Shown in pieces: positions 36,212-44,958 of a DNA stretch of 47,809 bases. The first letter of the stretch is position 1. Each line of letters begins with the position of its first letter. The stretch covers positions 1-47,809 of the forward strand of contig NZ_BBWU01000046.1 in NCBI RefSeq assembly GCF_000974765.1, in the 5' to 3' direction. The notes beneath the pieces were generated by a model. That model was not told the DNA's origin. It worked only from the letters and a program-made list of their open reading frames with translations, and ran no database searches. This DNA comes from Sphingomonas changbaiensis NBRC 104936. GTDB taxonomy: Bacteria > Pseudomonadota > Alphaproteobacteria > Sphingomonadales > Sphingomonadaceae. A program made the translations under genes and the position numbers.

Positions 36212-37744
36212 ATGCACCCTGTCCGCCACGCGCAAGCCACGCCCGACAAGCCGGCGATCATCGTCGCCGAGACAGGGGAGGCGATCAGCTATGCCCAGCT
36301 GAACGCCCGCTCCAACCAGGCGGCGCAGTGGTTCCGCGCGGAAGGGCTGCGGCCGGGGGACCGCGTCGCCTTGTTCATGGAGAACACGGCCGATTACTTC
36401 GCGCTGGTCTGGGGCGCGCAGCGGAGCGGCCTGCTGTTCGTCGCGGTCTCGTCGAAGCTGACCGCGCCAGAGGTCGATTACATCCTCGCCGACAGCGGCG
36501 CTCAACTGATGGTCGCGAGCGCGGCACTCGGTCAGGTCGCGGATGCCCTGACCGCGCCGATTCAGCGCTACAGCCATGGCGGCTCGATTGCAGGCTTTGC
36601 GCCCGTGGAGGCCGCGCTGGATCGGCAGCCTCACACGCCTGTCCCCGACGAGAGCGCCGGCGCGGCGATGCTTTATTCGAGCGGCACGACCGGCCGGCCT
36701 AAGGGAATTCGCCGGCCGCCGCCGCTCGATCCCGCGATCGACGCGCCGACGCCGCTGGCGATGATCGCGAACCTGTTCTTCGGCCTGGGTCCGGACACCA
36801 TCTATCTGTCGACCGCGCCGCTGTACCACGCCGCCCCGCTTGCGTGGACGATGACGGTGCAGATGCTGGGCGGCACCGTGGTGCTGATGCACCATTTCGA
36901 CGCCGAAGCGGCGCTTGCCGCGATCGAGCGCTATCGCTGCAACGCCGGCCAGTTCGTGCCCACCCATTTCGTGCGCATGCTGAAGCTGCCGGACGCAGTG
37001 CGTCAGCGCCACGACGTGTCGTCGATGCGGTGCGCCATCCACGCCGCGGCACCGTGCCCCGTGCCAGTCAAGCGCGCGATGATCGACTGGTGGGGGCCGG
37101 TCATCGACGAATATTATGCGGGCACTGAAGGCAATGGCTTCACCGCGATCAAGGCCACGGAGTGGCTGGAACGGCCCGGCTCGGTCGGCCGCTGCATCGG
37201 CGAGGCCAAGCTCCACATTTGCGACGAAGGCGGCGACGCGCTGGCGCCGCGCCAGGAAGGCCTCGTCTTCTTCGAGGCGGAGCGGCAGTTCGAATATCAC
37301 AACGATCCGGCGCGGACGGCGGAGAGCCGCAACCGCCACGGCTGGTCGACGCTCGGCGATGTCGGCTGGATCGACGAGGACGGCTATCTGTACCTGACCG
37401 ACCGCAAGAGCTTCATGATCATCTCGGGCGGCGTGAACATCTACCCGCAGGAGATCGAGAACCATCTCGTCACCCACCCGTCGGTCGCGGACGTGGCGGT
37501 GGTCGGCGCCCCGCACGATGAAATGGGCGAGCAGGTCGTCGCCGTCGTGCAGCCGATGGCCGGGATTGCCGCCGGCCCGGCGCTTGCCGATGAGCTCACC
37601 GCCTTCTGCCGGGAGAGCCTGTCGGGCGTGAAGACGCCGCGGCGGATCGATTTCGTTGAGGAACTGCCGCGCCACGCGACGGGCAAGCTCTACAAGCGCC
37701 TGATCCGCGATCGGTACTGGGGAAAGGAAAGCCGCATCGTATGA
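36212..37744 (+). CDS. AMP-binding acyl-CoA synthetase
   Basis: A 510-residue ANL-superfamily ligase that should activate a carboxylic acid as acyl-AMP, then acyl-CoA. The P-loop YSSGTTGRPKGIRRP (about 151-165), DEYYAGTEGNG (A5), STLGDVGWIDEDGYLYLTDR (A7-A8) and the C-terminal catalytic lysine in PRHATGKLYKR are all present. Substrate cannot be read from sequence. The ATG at 36212 is 11 nt after a family B repeat. The stop overlaps the crotonase gene by 4 nt, so both belong to one operon. It likely feeds the adjacent acyl-CoA enzymes. Confidence 0.93.
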   Translation: MHPVRHAQATPDKPAIIVAETGEAISYAQLNARSNQAAQWFRAEGLRPGDRVALFMENTADYFALVWGAQRSGLLFVAVSSKLTAPEVDYILADSGAQLMVASAALGQVADALTAPIQRYSHGGSIAGFAPVEAALDRQPHTPVPDESAGAAMLYSSGTTGRPKGIRRPPPLDPAIDAPTPLAMIANLFFGLGPDTIYLSTAPLYHAAPLAWTMTVQMLGGTVVLMHHFDAEAALAAIERYRCNAGQFVPTHFVRMLKLPDAVRQRHDVSSMRCAIHAAAPCPVPVKRAMIDWWGPVIDEYYAGTEGNGFTAIKATEWLERPGSVGRCIGEAKLHICDEGGDALAPRQEGLVFFEAERQFEYHNDPARTAESRNRHGWSTLGDVGWIDEDGYLYLTDRKSFMIISGGVNIYPQEIENHLVTHPSVADVAVVGAPHDEMGEQVVAVVQPMAGIAAGPALADELTAFCRESLSGVKTPRRIDFVEELPRHATGKLYKRLIRDRYWGKESRIV

Positions 37745-38532
37745 GCGACCAGCGTGTCACGATCGCGTTCGAAGCCGGTATCGCCGATGTCCGGCTGAAC
37801 CGGCCCGACAAGATGAACGCGCTCGATCCCGCGATGTTCGAGGGGATCGCCAGCGCCATCGCGGAGCTCGGCGCGATGAAGGGCCTGCGCGTGGTCGTGC
37901 TGTCGGGCGAGGGCCGCGCCTTCTGCGCCGGGCTCGACATGGGCTCGATGACGTCGGGCGGCGCGAGCGCGGGCAAGGACCTGCGCGACCGCACCCACGG
38001 GCCGGCCAACCTTTTCCAGCACGTCGGCTGGGGCTGGCGCGAGCTGCCGGTGCCCGTGATCGCGGCCGTGCACGGCATCGCGTTCGGCGGCGGGTTCCAG
38101 ATCATGTCCGGCGCCGACGTGCGGCTGGTCCGGCCCGACACGCGGCTGTCGATCATGGAAATGAAATGGGGGCTGGTCCCCGACATGGCCGGCATTGCCT
38201 TGTGGCGGACGCTGGTGCGCGACGATGTGCTGCGCGAGCTGACCTACACCGCGCGCGAATTTTCCGGCGAAGAGGCGGTGCGGCTCGGCTTCGCGACGCG
38301 CACGGCGGACGATCCGCACGCCGAGGCGATGGCACTGGCACGGCAGATCGCGGCGCGGAACCCGGATGCGGTGCGCGCCGCCAAGCGCCTGTACAATGCC
38401 TATGCGAACGACGCCGAAGCCTTGCTGATGGCCGAAAGCATCGAGCAGGCGGGCGTGATCCGCACACCCAACCAGATCGAGGCGGTGCGGGCGAATATCG
38501 AAAAGCGCGCGCCGAATTTCACCGACCTGTAA
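37741..38532 (+). CDS. Crotonase family protein with atypical active site
   Basis: A 263-residue enoyl-CoA hydratase/isomerase-superfamily protein. LNRPDKMNALDPAMF and FCAGLDMGSM (oxyanion loop) are standard. Where classical hydratases have Glu in GGGxEL, this has Gln120 (FGGGFQIMSG); the second site has Glu140 and Asp148 (MEMKWGLVPD), a spacing like that of dienoyl-CoA isomerase. Hydration may not be its reaction. The ATG overlaps the acyl-CoA synthetase stop (ATGA). Probably an isomerase, dehalogenase-like or lyase-type crotonase acting on the ligase product. Confidence 0.88.
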   Translation: MSDQRVTIAFEAGIADVRLNRPDKMNALDPAMFEGIASAIAELGAMKGLRVVVLSGEGRAFCAGLDMGSMTSGGASAGKDLRDRTHGPANLFQHVGWGWRELPVPVIAAVHGIAFGGGFQIMSGADVRLVRPDTRLSIMEMKWGLVPDMAGIALWRTLVRDDVLRELTYTAREFSGEEAVRLGFATRTADDPHAEAMALARQIAARNPDAVRAAKRLYNAYANDAEALLMAESIEQAGVIRTPNQIEAVRANIEKRAPNFTDL

Positions 38533-38557
38533 GCGGGCCGCCGAGAGAGCCCACGCG

Positions 38558-40609
38558 TCACCAGATTCGCGCCCGGTCCTCGGGCGCCAGATACAGCGCG
38601 TCGCCCGGCCGGACGCCGAAGGCCGCGTACCAGGCGTCGATGTTCCGAACGGGCCCGTTCACCCGGAATTTCCGGAACGAGTGCGGATCGCTGACCGTCA
38701 TCTGCTTGATCGCGTCGGGCGTCATCTTGCCGGCCCAGGCCTGCGCCCAGCCGAGGAACACGCGCTGGTCGCCGGTCAGCCCGCCGATCACGGGTGCCGG
38801 CTTGCCTTTCAGCGACGCGTGATAGGCATCGAGCGCGATCGCGAGGCCGCCCAGATCGGCGATGTTCTCGCCCATCGTCAGGCCCGGATTGATGTGGAAG
38901 CCGGGCACCGGCTCGAACTGCGCATATTGATCGCCCAGCATCTTGGCGCGCGCCTTGAACGCTTCCGCGTCCGCCGGCGTCCACCAGTCGCGAAGCGCGC
39001 CGGCGGCATCGATGCTGCGGCCCTGGTCGTCAAAGCCGTGGGTCAGCTCGTGGCCGATCACGCCGCCGATCCCGCCATAATTGATCGCCGGATCGGCATC
39101 GGCGTCGAAGATCGGCGCCTGCAGGATGCCCGCCGGAAACACGATATCGCGCAGGGAGCCGTTATAGGCGTCGTTGGTCTGCGGCGTCATCAGCCAGGCG
39201 CCGCGGTCAACCGGGCCGGCGCTGCGCTTCAGCATGAACGCCCAGTCGTTCGCCGCCGCGCGCCGGACATTGCCGAGCAGGTCGTCGCGGCGGATCACGA
39301 CGCCCGCATAATCGCGCTGGGGCGTGTCGGGATAGCCGACCTTGATCGTGTAGGTATCGAGCTTCTTTAGCGCCTCGGCCTTCGTCTGCGGCCCCATCCA
39401 GTCGAGCCGCTCGATCCGCCCGCGCATCGCGAGCTTCAGATTGCCGACCAGCTCGGTCACCTTGGCCTTGGTCGCCGGCGGGAAGTAGCGCTGGGCATAG
39501 AGATCGCCGACCGCCCAGTTGAGCGTGCCGAAGCAGCTCGCCGGCTCCGCCCCGCAATCGCCGCCGGCCACCGCGCGCACGCCTCGTTTCCAGCGCGGCT
39601 GCTGCTGGTCCTGGCCGGTCAGCTGCTTCAGGCGGAAATCGAAATGCGCATCGACGAACGGTTTGGACAGGTAAGGCGCGGCCGCATCGGCAGCGCGGAA
39701 GGCCATCCAGGCTTTCAGCGTGTCGACCGGAGTCTCGCCATAGATCGCCGCCAGCTTCGGGAAGGCCGATTTCTCGGCGACCACCAGCATCGGTTTGCCC
39801 GCGACGCCCGCCCGATCGAGGAACGGCGCCCAGTCGAAGCCGGGCGCAAAGCCGGCCAATGCGCCGGGCGCCATCGGATTGTATTGCGTCGTGATGTCCC
39901 GCTGCTGCACCTTGGTCCAGCTCGCGTCCGCCACCCGCGTCTCGAACGCGACCAGTGCCTCGGCCGCTTTCTCGGGTTCGGGCCAGCCGGCGAGCGCCAG
40001 CAGCTTCGCCGCATAGGCGCGATACGCGTCTTTCTTCGCCACCAGCTCCGGCTTCAAATAGTAATCGCGATCCGGCAGCCCGAGCCCAGATTGGCTCAGA
40101 TAGACGGCGTAGCGGCGCGGATCCTTCAGGTCGCTGTCGATGGAGATCCCGAACAAGCCGGGGTAGAGGCCGCTCGGCGCCTCGCCCATCAGCCGGGCGA
40201 GGGCGGCGCGGTCGGGCGCGACCCGGATCGCGTCCAGTTCCGGCTTCAGCGGCGCCGCGCCCAGCCGGTCGGCCTGCGCTTCGTCCATGAACGACGCATA
40301 GAAGGCGCCGACCTTTTCCGCGTCCGTCCGGGGCGACGTCGACACGCCTTTCGCGGCCTGGTCCAGCAGCTGGTGGAGATTCGCTTCCATCCGGTCGGTC
40401 ATCTCCAGCCGTCGCGAGGCCGCCGGTCGGTCGGCGGGGATGGTCGTGCGCGCGAGATAGGCGCCGTTCGCATATTGGAAGAAGTCGTCGCCCGGCTTCA
40501 CGCTCTTATCGAAGGCGGTCAGGTCGAGCCCGAAGGGTTGGTACAGCGGCGCGGCGAAAGCAGGCGCTGTCAAAACAGTGGCGGCCGCCAACAGGAAAAT
40601 TTTGCTCAT
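38558..40609 (-). CDS. M13 family zinc metallopeptidase (PepO/neprilysin-like)
   Basis: A 683-residue secreted endopeptidase of the neprilysin family. A signal peptide, MSKIFLLAAATVLTAPAFAA, is followed by the N-terminal domain and the catalytic VIGHELTHGFDDQGR with His520, Glu521 and His524; the third zinc ligand is Glu581 in GENIADLGG. The C-terminal NAFYAVRxxD-like region (DAWYAAFGVRPGDALYLAPEDR) and final RIW fit family features. It should cleave peptides in the periplasm or on the surface. It stands alone, convergent with the crotonase gene. Confidence 0.94.
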   Translation of the reverse strand: MSKIFLLAAATVLTAPAFAAPLYQPFGLDLTAFDKSVKPGDDFFQYANGAYLARTTIPADRPAASRRLEMTDRMEANLHQLLDQAAKGVSTSPRTDAEKVGAFYASFMDEAQADRLGAAPLKPELDAIRVAPDRAALARLMGEAPSGLYPGLFGISIDSDLKDPRRYAVYLSQSGLGLPDRDYYLKPELVAKKDAYRAYAAKLLALAGWPEPEKAAEALVAFETRVADASWTKVQQRDITTQYNPMAPGALAGFAPGFDWAPFLDRAGVAGKPMLVVAEKSAFPKLAAIYGETPVDTLKAWMAFRAADAAAPYLSKPFVDAHFDFRLKQLTGQDQQQPRWKRGVRAVAGGDCGAEPASCFGTLNWAVGDLYAQRYFPPATKAKVTELVGNLKLAMRGRIERLDWMGPQTKAEALKKLDTYTIKVGYPDTPQRDYAGVVIRRDDLLGNVRRAAANDWAFMLKRSAGPVDRGAWLMTPQTNDAYNGSLRDIVFPAGILQAPIFDADADPAINYGGIGGVIGHELTHGFDDQGRSIDAAGALRDWWTPADAEAFKARAKMLGDQYAQFEPVPGFHINPGLTMGENIADLGGLAIALDAYHASLKGKPAPVIGGLTGDQRVFLGWAQAWAGKMTPDAIKQMTVSDPHSFRKFRVNGPVRNIDAWYAAFGVRPGDALYLAPEDRARIW

Positions 40610-40620
40610 TTGCCCTCCCT

Positions 40621-40713
40621 CGTCACCCCGGACTTGATCCGGGGTCCACCTTGCTCTTCTGTCGAAAGTAGGAAGAACGAGAAGGTGGGTCCCGGGTCAA
40701 GCCCGGGATGACG
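40621..40713. repeat. Palindromic element, family B (second copy)
   Basis: CGTCACCCCGGACTTGATCC..GGGGTCCACCTT and AAGGTGGGTCCCGGGTCAAG..CCCGGGATGACG-type arms, matching 36113-36200. It lies 11 nt upstream of the peptidase ATG, in the divergent gap with the histidine kinase gene. The remaining approx. 180 nt of that gap hold no gene I can support. Confidence 0.85.
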
Positions 40714-40893
40714 AAGGGGAGCAATCACGATGGGTGCGGCATGCGATTCCGGCGTTCAGTGTCGTGCTCGTCGCGCCGCATGTCGTTTTTGTCCCATGAC
40801 TGTGGCGTGCGGCACAGCTGCGTCCGATCTTGGCCCGTTACCGAAGTCGAGTGAGGCAGACGCGTTTTGGCAACAGTGTTGCAGGCTGACTGG

Positions 40894-42015
40894 ATGTCGT
40901 TGATCGCATCCGCGCCGTCTGCCGAGGCTCCCGTTCAGCCGGTCATCCGCGAAGCCGGATGGCGGGAAGCGATTCTGCTGACGATCGCGCTCTGGTCGTT
41001 CGTCGCCATCATCTACCTGCCGATCTTCCTCGAACGCCATGCCGGCGAGGGCTGGACCAGCGTCGCGCTCGATGAAGTGACGCTGGTGATCTCGATGGTC
41101 TTTGCACTGCCGCTGTTCGCGATCTTCCGCGGCACGCGCGACTGGAACCTGATGCCCCGCGCATTTGCGCTTGCCGCGGCGGTGCTGGCGGCAGCCGTCG
41201 TCCAGGTCTGTTTCGACCTGATCTACACCGGCTTCGTCGCCAACCGGATCGACACGGCGTGGGAAAATCTGCCCACCGACCTCAGCCGCGCCTATCGCGC
41301 GACGTTCAATTACGTCTGCGTGTTCGGCGTCAACGTCGCCTTGTTCCACCTGGTCAGCTCACGCCGGCACGAAGTGCTCCAGGCGCAGGAGCTCGCGCAC
41401 GCGCTCTCGACCGCCCAGCACGCCCAGCTGGCGGCGCTGCGCTATCAGCTGAACCCGCATTTCCTGTTCAACACGCTGAACGCGATCTCGGCGATGATCG
41501 TCACCAGGCGGAACGACGAAGCGGAGCTGATGACCGACAAATTGTCGAGCTTTCTGCGCGCCTCGCTCGCGTCCGACCCGACCGAGCTCGTGCCGCTCGA
41601 TCAGGAGCTGACGCTGATCGAGGATTATCTGGAAATCGAATCGATCCGCTTCGGCGACCGGCTGCACGTCGAGATCGACTGCGCGAGCGACGCCTGCCAT
41701 GTGCCGATCCCGAGCTTCCTGCTCCAGCCCCTGATCGAAAACGCGATCAAATATGGCGTCGCGCCGTCGCTCGAGCCGGTGGTGATCCGGGTGATCGGCC
41801 GGCGCGAGGACGACGAGCTGGTCGTCACGGTCGAGGATGACGGCCGTGCGAACGGCAATGCGATGACGAGCGGTGGGACCGGCGTCGGCCTTCAGAATGT
41901 CCGGCAGCGGCTGAGTGCCCTGTACGGCGATTTGGCCTCGCTTGCCGCAGGCGCGCGCGACCCCGGCTATGCGGCCACGATCCGCCTGCCGGCGCACGCC
42001 GATCCTGGGGCTTGA
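40894..42015 (+). CDS. LytS-type sensor histidine kinase
   Basis: A 373-residue membrane kinase of the His_kinase (LytS/YehU) type. Four hydrophobic segments span about residues 22-42, 55-75, 85-112 and 130-150. The phosphoacceptor His189 is in YQLNPHFLFNTLNA; the ATP-binding N box is PLIENAIKYG, with GxGVGLQNVRQRL as G box. The periplasmic or membrane-embedded signal is unknown. ATG at 40894 was chosen; TTG at 40867, with GAGG 10 nt upstream, gives 382 residues. The partner response regulator is 51 nt downstream. Confidence 0.92.
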   Translation: MSLIASAPSAEAPVQPVIREAGWREAILLTIALWSFVAIIYLPIFLERHAGEGWTSVALDEVTLVISMVFALPLFAIFRGTRDWNLMPRAFALAAAVLAAAVVQVCFDLIYTGFVANRIDTAWENLPTDLSRAYRATFNYVCVFGVNVALFHLVSSRRHEVLQAQELAHALSTAQHAQLAALRYQLNPHFLFNTLNAISAMIVTRRNDEAELMTDKLSSFLRASLASDPTELVPLDQELTLIEDYLEIESIRFGDRLHVEIDCASDACHVPIPSFLLQPLIENAIKYGVAPSLEPVVIRVIGRREDDELVVTVEDDGRANGNAMTSGGTGVGLQNVRQRLSALYGDLASLAAGARDPGYAATIRLPAHADPGA

Positions 42016-42066
42016 GCCCGACCTTCTCCTGTCCGATAAGGCCATCAAAGCATTGGGGGTTGCGGC

Positions 42067-42831
42067 ATGCGGGTGTTGGTCGTCGACGACGAGGCGCTGG
42101 CGCTTGATCGACTGCGCACATTATTTGCCGATATCGACGAGGTCGACGTTGTCGGTCAGGCGACCGACGGCGATATGGCGCTCGAGCAGATCGAGAAATT
42201 GCAGCCGGACCTGGTGATTCTCGACATCCAGATGCCGGGCCGCAACGGCTTGCGCACCGCAGCGGCGCTGGAGCCGGAGCGGCGGCCCGAAATCATCTTC
42301 GTCACCGCCCACGAGCATTACGCGCCCGACGCCTTCGAGGTGGACGCGGCCGATTATCTGCTGAAGCCGGTGCGATTCGATCGTCTGCGCCAGGCGGTGA
42401 CGCGCGCGAAACGCCGGCGCGAGTTGCGCGAGCATGCGGAGCGCAGCGGCAAGCTGCTGGAGGAAGTCGAGAATCTTCGCGCGAAGAATGGCGGTCGCGG
42501 CGACGACGAAGGCTTTTGGGTGCCGGAGCGGCATGGCCATCGCTGGGTTCCGATCCTGGCGATCGGCTGGATCGAGGCGGCGCGCGACTATGTGCTGCTC
42601 CACACGGACACGCGCAGCCACATGCTGCGCGCGACGATGTCGGCGCTGGAGGAGAAATTGGACGGGACGGGGCTGATGCGCGTGCATCGCTCGGCCTTCG
42701 TGCGGCCGGAAAAGGTGGCGGAAGTCCGCCGCGCTAATCGGAGCCTCACGCTGGTGCTCGACGATGGCGCCCATGTGCAGGTGGGGCCCAGCTATATCGA
42801 TACGTTGACCGAAAAGCTGGGCCTTCCTTGA
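42067..42831 (+). CDS. LytTR family response regulator
   Basis: A 254-residue transcription regulator with an N-terminal receiver domain (VVDDEALAL; phosphoacceptor Asp53 in LVILDIQMPG; Lys in YLLKPVRF) and a C-terminal LytTR DNA-binding domain (about 155-254, including MRVHRSAFVRPEKVAEVRR). It should be phosphorylated by the adjacent LytS-type kinase. Targets are unknown; LytTR proteins often control small membrane or exported proteins, and a 33-residue membrane peptide is encoded convergently 10 nt away. Confidence 0.93.
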   Translation: MRVLVVDDEALALDRLRTLFADIDEVDVVGQATDGDMALEQIEKLQPDLVILDIQMPGRNGLRTAAALEPERRPEIIFVTAHEHYAPDAFEVDAADYLLKPVRFDRLRQAVTRAKRRRELREHAERSGKLLEEVENLRAKNGGRGDDEGFWVPERHGHRWVPILAIGWIEAARDYVLLHTDTRSHMLRATMSALEEKLDGTGLMRVHRSAFVRPEKVAEVRRANRSLTLVLDDGAHVQVGPSYIDTLTEKLGLP

Positions 42832-42841
42832 GCCCGCATTA

Positions 42842-42943
42842 TTAAGCGATGCCGGCGAACGAGGTCGTCGCGGCGACGAACATCGTGCCGACGAACATCG
42901 CGGCGAGCCAGGTCGCCGTGCTGCGGAAAGCATGTGCTTTCAT
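42842..42943 (-). CDS. 33-residue membrane microprotein next to the LytTR regulator
   Basis: I do not recognise it. It starts MKAHAFRSTATW, has one hydrophobic stretch at residues 12-29 (WLAAMFVGTMFVAATTSF) and ends FAGIA. The ATG has an ideal AAGGAG at 7-nt spacing, nearly all codons ending in G or C, and tandem stops (TAATAA). The gene is too short for routine callers. Convergent with the LytTR gene. The N-terminus could be a signal anchor. The 228 nt upstream, to the next gene, contain no other clear open frame. Confidence 0.68.
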   Translation of the reverse strand: MKAHAFRSTATWLAAMFVGTMFVAATTSFAGIA

Positions 42944-43171
42944 GACTTGCTCCTTGCGTTGCGCCGCTGCCTATCAGCGGCAGGGCGCCCCATAGAGCGC
43001 GCGCGCCGCGGCGCATCGGGAACTCGACCGTCGCGGTAGAAAAGCTGACGAACCTGCGCGCCCGTCGACGAACCCGCGCCCGAATACGACCAACGGCGGC
43101 CGGCTCTTTGTTGATCTGGTCATCCCGAATCGGTAGTCGAAGCAAAAATTCGGGTCGCACACAGGGAAAGC

Positions 43172-43315
43172 GTGGAAGAATCGGTTCTGCTCATCCTCGG
43201 CTTGCTGAGCGCCGGTGGGCTTATGGTCATCGCGGTCATCTATTACGAGACCGCCTGGAAGGCGCGCCGCCGCCGCCGCATCGAGCGCGAGCACGCGCGC
43301 AGCAAGCAGCGCTAG
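43172..43315 (+). CDS. 47-residue single-pass membrane microprotein
   Basis: I do not recognise it. Residues 4-25 (SVLLILGLLSAGGLMVIAVI) form one membrane helix, followed by YYETAWKARRRRR and a strongly basic tail (ERE-HARSKQR), so the C-terminus should be cytoplasmic. The GTG start follows AGGGAAAG at about 5-nt spacing, and codon use matches neighbouring genes. It is convergent with dapD, 13 nt from its stop. A short inverted repeat (CCCGAAT/ATTCGGG, 43124-43154) lies just upstream. Confidence 0.65.
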   Translation: MEESVLLILGLLSAGGLMVIAVIYYETAWKARRRRRIEREHARSKQR

Positions 43316-43328
43316 GCTTTCGCGGGCG

Positions 43329-44177
43329 TCAGTCCCGCAGCAGCTCGTTGATGCCCGTCTTGGCGCGCGTCTGCGCGTCGACGCGCTTGACGATCACCGC
43401 GCAATAGAGCGACGGGCCCGGCGTGCCGTCGGGCAGCGGCTTGCCGGGAAGGCTGCCCGGCACCACCACCGCGAACGGCGGCACGCGGCCGATAAAGACC
43501 TCGCCGGTCGCGCGATCGACGATCTTGGTCGATGCGCCGAGATACACGCCCATCGACAGCACCGCGCCTTCGCCGACGATCACGCCTTCGGCGACTTCGG
43601 AACGCGCGCCGACGAACGCGCCGTCCTCGATGATCACCGGACCGGCCTGAAGCGGCTCGAGCACGCCGCCGATGCCGGCGCCCCCCGAAATATGGACGTT
43701 GCGGCCGATCTGCGCGCAGCTGCCGACGGTCGCCCAGGTGTCGACCATCGTTCCTTCGCCGACGTGGGCGCCGATGTTGACGAAGCTCGGCATCAGCACC
43801 GCGCCAGGCGCCACATAGGCGCCCTGGCGGACGACCGCGCCCGGCACCGCACGGAAGCCGGCCGCGCGAAAGTCGGTCGCGCTCCAGCCGGAGAATTTGC
43901 TCGGCACCTTGTCCCACCAGCTGGCGGTGCCCGGTCCGCCGGGGATCACCTCCATGTCGTGCAGCCGGAACGACAGCAGCACCGCCTTCTTCAGCCATTG
44001 GTTGACGCGCCAGCCGCCCTGGCCATCGGGCTCCGCGACGCGCGCTTGGCCATGGTCGAGCAGCTTCAGCGCCTCCGCCACCGCGGCGCGGGTGTCGCCG
44101 ACCGTTTGCGGACCGACCTCGTCGCGCCTGTCCCAGGCAGCCTCGATCGTATCGACCAGCGCGCCGCGCTCCATCAT
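43329..44177 (-). CDS. dapD: 2,3,4,5-tetrahydropyridine-2,6-dicarboxylate N-succinyltransferase
   Basis: A 282-residue left-handed beta-helix acyltransferase of the succinylase branch of lysine/diaminopimelate synthesis, using succinyl-CoA. The hexapeptide-repeat core runs from about residue 110 to 220 ([20 protein letters not shown], then [20 protein letters not shown]). The N-terminal helical domain contains [22 protein letters not shown]. Its ATG overlaps the stop of the upstream HAD phosphatase gene by 4 nt. Length is normal for the family. Confidence 0.96.
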   Translation of the reverse strand: MMERGALVDTIEAAWDRRDEVGPQTVGDTRAAVAEALKLLDHGQARVAEPDGQGGWRVNQWLKKAVLLSFRLHDMEVIPGGPGTASWWDKVPSKFSGWSATDFRAAGFRAVPGAVVRQGAYVAPGAVLMPSFVNIGAHVGEGTMVDTWATVGSCAQIGRNVHISGGAGIGGVLEPLQAGPVIIEDGAFVGARSEVAEGVIVGEGAVLSMGVYLGASTKIVDRATGEVFIGRVPPFAVVVPGSLPGKPLPDGTPGPSLYCAVIVKRVDAQTRAKTGINELLRD

Positions 44178-44845
44178 TCCTCATCTCCCAATATCCGGTG
44201 CAGCCACTCGCCGAGGTCGGTCACTTCATAATCGACATAGGCGCGATCGTCGGGCTCGCGCCCCTGTTCGGATCCGTTGTTGACCCACACCGTCGTCATC
44301 CCAATCGCCTTGGCGGGCTTCAGGTTTCGCGCCATGTCTTCGATGAACAGCGACTCGGCCGGGTCGATTCCGAACGCCTGCGCCATCACACGATAGGCAT
44401 CCGGATGGGGCTTTGGCGTATAGGCGCAGGCATGGATGTCATGGATCGCTTCAAAGCTCGTGCCCAGCCCCAGCCGGGCGAGCACGCGCTGCGCGTAATC
44501 GGCAGCGCCGTTGGTGAAGATCAGCTTGCGTCCCGGCAGCCGCGCGACCGCCTCGACCAGCCTTCTGTCCTCGGTCAGCGCGTCCATCTCGATGTCGTGG
44601 ACATAGGACAGGAACCGGTGTGGATCGACGCCATGCTCGGCCATCAGCCCGGACAGCGTGGTGCCGTGGGCGTGGAAATAATCCTTCTGGAGCGCGCGCG
44701 CAGCGGTCCAGTCCAGTCCCAGCAGCGTCTGGATGAAGGTTGTCATGCGCTGGTCGATCAGCCCGAACAGGTCGGCCGACGCCGGGTAGAGCGTGTTGTC
44801 CAGATCGAAGATCCAGTTCCGGACGTGTTGCAGCGCAGCCAGCAT
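44174..44845 (-). CDS. HAD family pyrimidine 5'-nucleotidase-like phosphatase
   Basis: A 223-residue haloacid-dehalogenase-fold phosphatase of the SDT1/YjjG-like group. Motif I is FDLDNTLYP with nucleophile Asp14 and Asp16; motif II is IFTNGA; motif IV is [13 protein letters not shown]. Related proteins dephosphorylate pyrimidine nucleotides. The ATG at 44845 ([17 protein letters not shown]) was chosen; an earlier start would add an atypical Ala/Pro/Gly-rich extension. It overlaps dapD by 4 nt, probably one transcript. Confidence 0.88.
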   Translation of the reverse strand: MLAALQHVRNWIFDLDNTLYPASADLFGLIDQRMTTFIQTLLGLDWTAARALQKDYFHAHGTTLSGLMAEHGVDPHRFLSYVHDIEMDALTEDRRLVEAVARLPGRKLIFTNGAADYAQRVLARLGLGTSFEAIHDIHACAYTPKPHPDAYRVMAQAFGIDPAESLFIEDMARNLKPAKAIGMTTVWVNNGSEQGREPDDRAYVDYEVTDLGEWLHRILGDEE

Positions 44846-44894
44846 CGCGTGCGCCCTAGCCGCGGGCCCGCCCGGCAGCAAATTGCCACCACCG

Positions 44895-44910
44895 CGTTAA
44901 CCATAACGCA
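44895..44910. promoter_or_regulatory. Palindrome in the divergent promoter region of the autotransporter
   Basis: GCGTTAACCATAACGC: arms GCGTTA and TAACGC around ACCA, in the 113-nt gap between the HAD phosphatase (minus) and the S8 autotransporter (plus). It is more AT-rich than the flanks and could be an operator; the regulator is unknown. Confidence 0.3.
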
Positions 44911-44958
44911 AGCGCCGCCGCATTACCGCCGACGCAATTGGGTCAGGGGTGTTTTTCG

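Noticed and set aside
40730-40903. A 57-codon open frame, rich in cysteine, with an AAGGGGAG sequence upstream, just before the LytS-type kinase gene.
   Set aside because: Many codons end in T or A, unlike every real gene nearby, the apparent ribosome-binding site comes from the edge of a family B repeat, and the frame runs over the kinase start region.
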